Below are positions 62,801 to 64,000 of a stretch of DNA of 64,000 bases, in pieces. Source of the DNA: JAKAAZ01 sp963817855 (lineage in GTDB: Bacteria > Acidobacteriota > Terriglobia > Terriglobales > Acidobacteriaceae); contig CAWFQA010000001.1 in the NCBI GenBank assembly GCA_963817855.1, forward strand, positions 186,001 to 250,000, written 5' to 3'. The notes beneath the pieces are model-generated. The model had not been told where the DNA came from, ran no database searches, and saw only the letters and a list, made by a program, of their open reading frames with translations. Both the position numbers and the translations under genes were made by a program. How positions within the stretch are numbered: the stretch's first letter is position 1; each line of letters opens with the position of its first letter.

Positions 62801-63188
62801 GTACAACTACGGGTGCTATGCCGGTCCGGGCTGGGTCATTACACCCCCGGAACCGGGACAGTTTGGAAATATGGGCCGCAATGTGGTCCGCGGACCGGAT
62901 TTCGTAAATCTCGACTTTTCGGTGATTAAGACATTCACCCTTAAAAATAGGTTGAATCTTGAGCTTCGCGGAGAATTCTTCAACATCCTCAACCATCCGA
63001 ACTTCGCAGGCGTCGACGGAGACCTTTACGACTGGTATTACGAAGACAGTCCTACAGGAGGGGCGGCCTTGCCGGGGTATTCGACGGTTGGACAGGCTTT
63101 CTACACCCCGGACATAGCGGCTTCCAACCCCGTAGTGGGTTCCGGGGGCTCCCGCCACATACAACTCGGCGCGAAATTGACCTGGTAG
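59814..63188 (+). CDS. TonB-dependent receptor, Oar-like (receptor 3)
   Basis: A 1124-residue outer-membrane receptor. Signal peptide VTVFLSIVSLVAGLSAQ, CarboxypepD_reg domain (GRVTGFVTDMSGAVISGARI), plug with INELPLQGRDFQNIVTLQPG and NNFLVDGVDDND, then an intact barrel through LNLELRGEFFNILNHPNF to the end IQLGAKLTW, with terminal Trp in place of Phe. The start is GTG behind GAGGT. It is the same class as receptor 2 but intact, and faces a cyanophycinase-like peptidase gene. Confidence 0.92.
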   Translation: MRKFYPSVTVFLSIVSLVAGLSAQSSQGRVTGFVTDMSGAVISGARITITDTATGVSRVLSSSKSGEYIAPDLEPGPYSVQVEAKGFNSLVRTGLELEVGRDIRVDAKLQPGSVATTVTVTGAAPVIDTTNDVLGTTFSTTAINELPLQGRDFQNIVTLQPGIQRTPGGGFLTITANGNRATDNNFLVDGVDDNDAFYGETVLNEPGVTGTPATHLPIDAIQQFNVQSSPQADYGDKPGAIINLGIKSGTNQFHGSAYYFNRSSAYDARNYYNPVGQPFSALRLNQFGASAGGPILKDRLFIFANYEGVRDVVGNPLTLNTPITTLTSEDQNPEDNLAVAMQQCAATCSQISGNLVQYFLPNPGFTASSIDPTLVFTDFNNQNREDNGITKVDFHASARNSFNGTYFIGDSDQVEEDSVYTNQRWLTVANTRAQLVGGSWLFLGSTRFTNQLHLGYNRLSQRLFQGDHTVNPTSYGINTGVTNPLDFGMPEIRIAGFVNHTLGGNLDYPLLTTPNQTWIVSDNANYLVGKHTLRFGGEYRVGGSDYTRDDYGPGEVQFSDLPSFTTGDARRGYAWIGDSRRLVSQKTFGLYLQDNWRATDKLIVSMGVRYDVSFPITEQHDLLGNFDANLGLVQVGKQISRPYNTDWNNIAPRFSVIYDLYGNGRTILRAGGGVISEVPHLSVFVGQSGAEAEGLGVIPTGAAGVTPGGGTIRASFLQLSGSTITTNWQAGGPVFGNLDPSALSCSPDQPCPILGVDRNIRVPYVYNWNANIEQVLWKNTGLTLAYVGNKGNKLYSIRDINQNIYANDTAGDEQSGRPFFDKFPYLSYIDMLQNLDFSIYHSLQATLKQQATRGLFFVAGYTWARSIDNGSSNRSASVQNSYDLAAERGNSDFDIRNRFTLAVTYEPISKPGFAQLLSKWRFNGIFTAQGGEPVNFYDDGDDISGTGELNDRWNLHGDAANIHWNRHHGLPWYEFNSDYPGTINTTCENFASYDQLYNYGCYAGPGWVITPPEPGQFGNMGRNVVRGPDFVNLDFSVIKTFTLKNRLNLELRGEFFNILNHPNFAGVDGDLYDWYYEDSPTGGAALPGYSTVGQAFYTPDIAASNPVVGSGGSRHIQLGAKLTW

Positions 63189-63218
63189 TTATTACGGCTG
63201 CGAATCTCGGGACGTAGC

Positions 63219-64000
63219 TCAGTAGATCATCCCGTTCGACTGAGTGGAATGCACGACGCCTGAGTTGACGTTGAGCGTGTAGAAAGACCCGCCGTTGCGT
63301 GTCCATGACTTGACGTTGAAGGCATCACCCGCAGTCAGTCGCTGGACTGCGATATTTGAAAACGACAGCGGCATGCCCGGGCGGCAGACGGAAGGCCTGA
63401 CGGTCGCCGATAGAAAGTAAGCCCGGCTGGATCCACGCACCACAGCCGTACCATCCGGGTCCAACAGCACAGCCGTGTGCTCGTCGATCCCGATGGCGTG
63501 GATGGTATGTGCCTTTCCATCAGTTAGGATTCGAGCCATGAACGTCAGCAGCCTGCCCATGCGATCGCGAGTGACAAAGTGAGTTTCTGTAATGACGTCT
63601 CGAAGAGCGGGGTTCTTGAGGAAACCGGCTGCGATGACAACCTGCCGATTGTATGGGTCATCCAGGGACACCTCCGAAGTCAGATCGGGGCCATCCGGAG
63701 CGTCATTCTGCGCGGAATAGATAAACTGGCCCTGAATGGCCAGTCCGGCGCTGGTCCCCCCGACAGGTACTCCCCGCGCGATGGCGCCATTGACACTTGC
63801 CTGAACCGGCGTACCTTGCCAGAAGTTGATGTAGTTGGCCTGATCTCCGCCAGAAAAGAAGATGGCTGACGCTGCTGCAATCTTTTTCGCGACGGCTGGA
63901 TCGTTGGCCGCAGGCCGATTGGGGATCACCAGGGTGGCGACAGAGTTCACCCGGCAGATCTGGTCGACATATGGATTGTAGGCGTCCGTCCCCGTGGCGC
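63219..64000 (-). CDS. Cyanophycinase-like S51 peptidase, N-terminus beyond window
   Basis: At least 260 residues of the C-terminal part of an S51-family serine peptidase. The frame is open to the window edge (reading TDAYNPYVDQICRVNSVATL before the first internal GTG). The nucleophile Ser is in GGTSAGLAIQG, with FFSGGDQANYI before it and THFVTRDRMGRLLTFMAR after, both family motifs. A C-terminal extra domain of about 70 residues follows AVLLDPDGTAV. Cyanophycinase degrades Asp-Arg polymer; exported relatives may act on other beta-Asp peptides. It converges on receptor 3 with 30 bases between. Confidence 0.85.
   Translation of the reverse strand, partial: ATGTDAYNPYVDQICRVNSVATLVIPNRPAANDPAVAKKIAAASAIFFSGGDQANYINFWQGTPVQASVNGAIARGVPVGGTSAGLAIQGQFIYSAQNDAPDGPDLTSEVSLDDPYNRQVVIAAGFLKNPALRDVITETHFVTRDRMGRLLTFMARILTDGKAHTIHAIGIDEHTAVLLDPDGTAVVRGSSRAYFLSATVRPSVCRPGMPLSFSNIAVQRLTAGDAFNVKSWTRNGGSFYTLNVNSGVVHSTQSNGMIY

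Noticed and set aside
1..64000. CRISPR array, prophage or transposase
   Set aside because: No regularly spaced direct repeats, Cas genes, integrase, capsid or transposase motif could be seen in any frame.

Overview
The window looks like chromosomal DNA of a heterotrophic member of the Acidobacteriota, most likely a Terriglobia/Acidobacteriaceae-type soil organism. The main reasons are three very large Oar-like TonB-dependent receptors with an N-terminal carboxypeptidase-regulatory (CarboxypepD_reg) domain, a moderately GC-rich composition, paired DUF507 genes, and many small envelope proteins of the kind common in that phylum. This assignment is inference from gene content; no rRNA gene is present.

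Layout. 1-3.0 kb: end of an ABC exporter (permease fragment and ATPase) and a secreted gamma-glutamyltransferase. 3.2-9.3 kb: a BI-1/YccA membrane protein, then a divergent DNA-repair pair, a UdgX-type uracil-DNA glycosylase and a full-length Lhr helicase. 9.6-14.1 kb: TonB receptor 1, a decayed membrane-protein remnant and a secreted C45/phospholipase-B-like Ntn hydrolase. 14.2-15.2 kb: tRNA-Cys and peptide deformylase. 15.4-20.2 kb: a sulfur amino acid block (metB-like, metC, cysK, cysE). 20.4-26.7 kb: a low-oxygen energy block, cytochrome bd (cydAB) followed by phosphoketolase and acetate kinase (xfp-ackA). 26.7-28.4 kb: GH57 glycogen branching enzyme. 28.8-33.4 kb: YtxH-like and coiled-coil membrane proteins, proline dehydrogenase and citrate synthase. 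33.7-44.3 kb: information processing genes (polX, a cold-shock protein, a NUDIX hydrolase, a CYTH protein, tsaC/sua5, an Hfq-like Sm protein, and tmk-P450-holB). 44.4-49.6 kb: an M61 peptidase and TonB receptor 2, whose frame is broken. 50.0-51.1 kb: a predicted cysteine-attenuation leader and a TauE/SafE sulfite exporter. 51.1-55.1 kb: recJ, an acidic protein, a thioredoxin-like ferredoxin, two DUF507 genes and a DUF302 gene. 55.2-59.2 kb: a frameshifted GH3 beta-glucosidase and a secreted beta-propeller. 59.4-64 kb: tRNA-Glu, TonB receptor 3 and a cyanophycinase-like S51 peptidase cut by the window end.

How the genes fit together. Xfp splits sugar phosphates to acetyl-phosphate and AckA recovers ATP from it, next to the high-affinity bd oxidase, so the block reads as an oxygen-limited carbon and energy module. 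CysE, CysK, MetB and MetC cover serine to cysteine to homocysteine. The most notable regulatory candidate is a 31-codon ORF with four consecutive Cys codons, starting almost at a predicted transcription start and followed by a terminator-like hairpin, directly upstream of the TauE/SafE exporter. Other items worth a second look are the UdgX-Lhr pair, the Hfq-like protein with a long N-terminal extension, a P450 translationally coupled to holB, and a local family of CCCCGGACT palindromes between about 30 and 37 kb. Two large genes (TonB receptor 2 and the GH3 enzyme) carry small indels, either real inactivation or assembly error.
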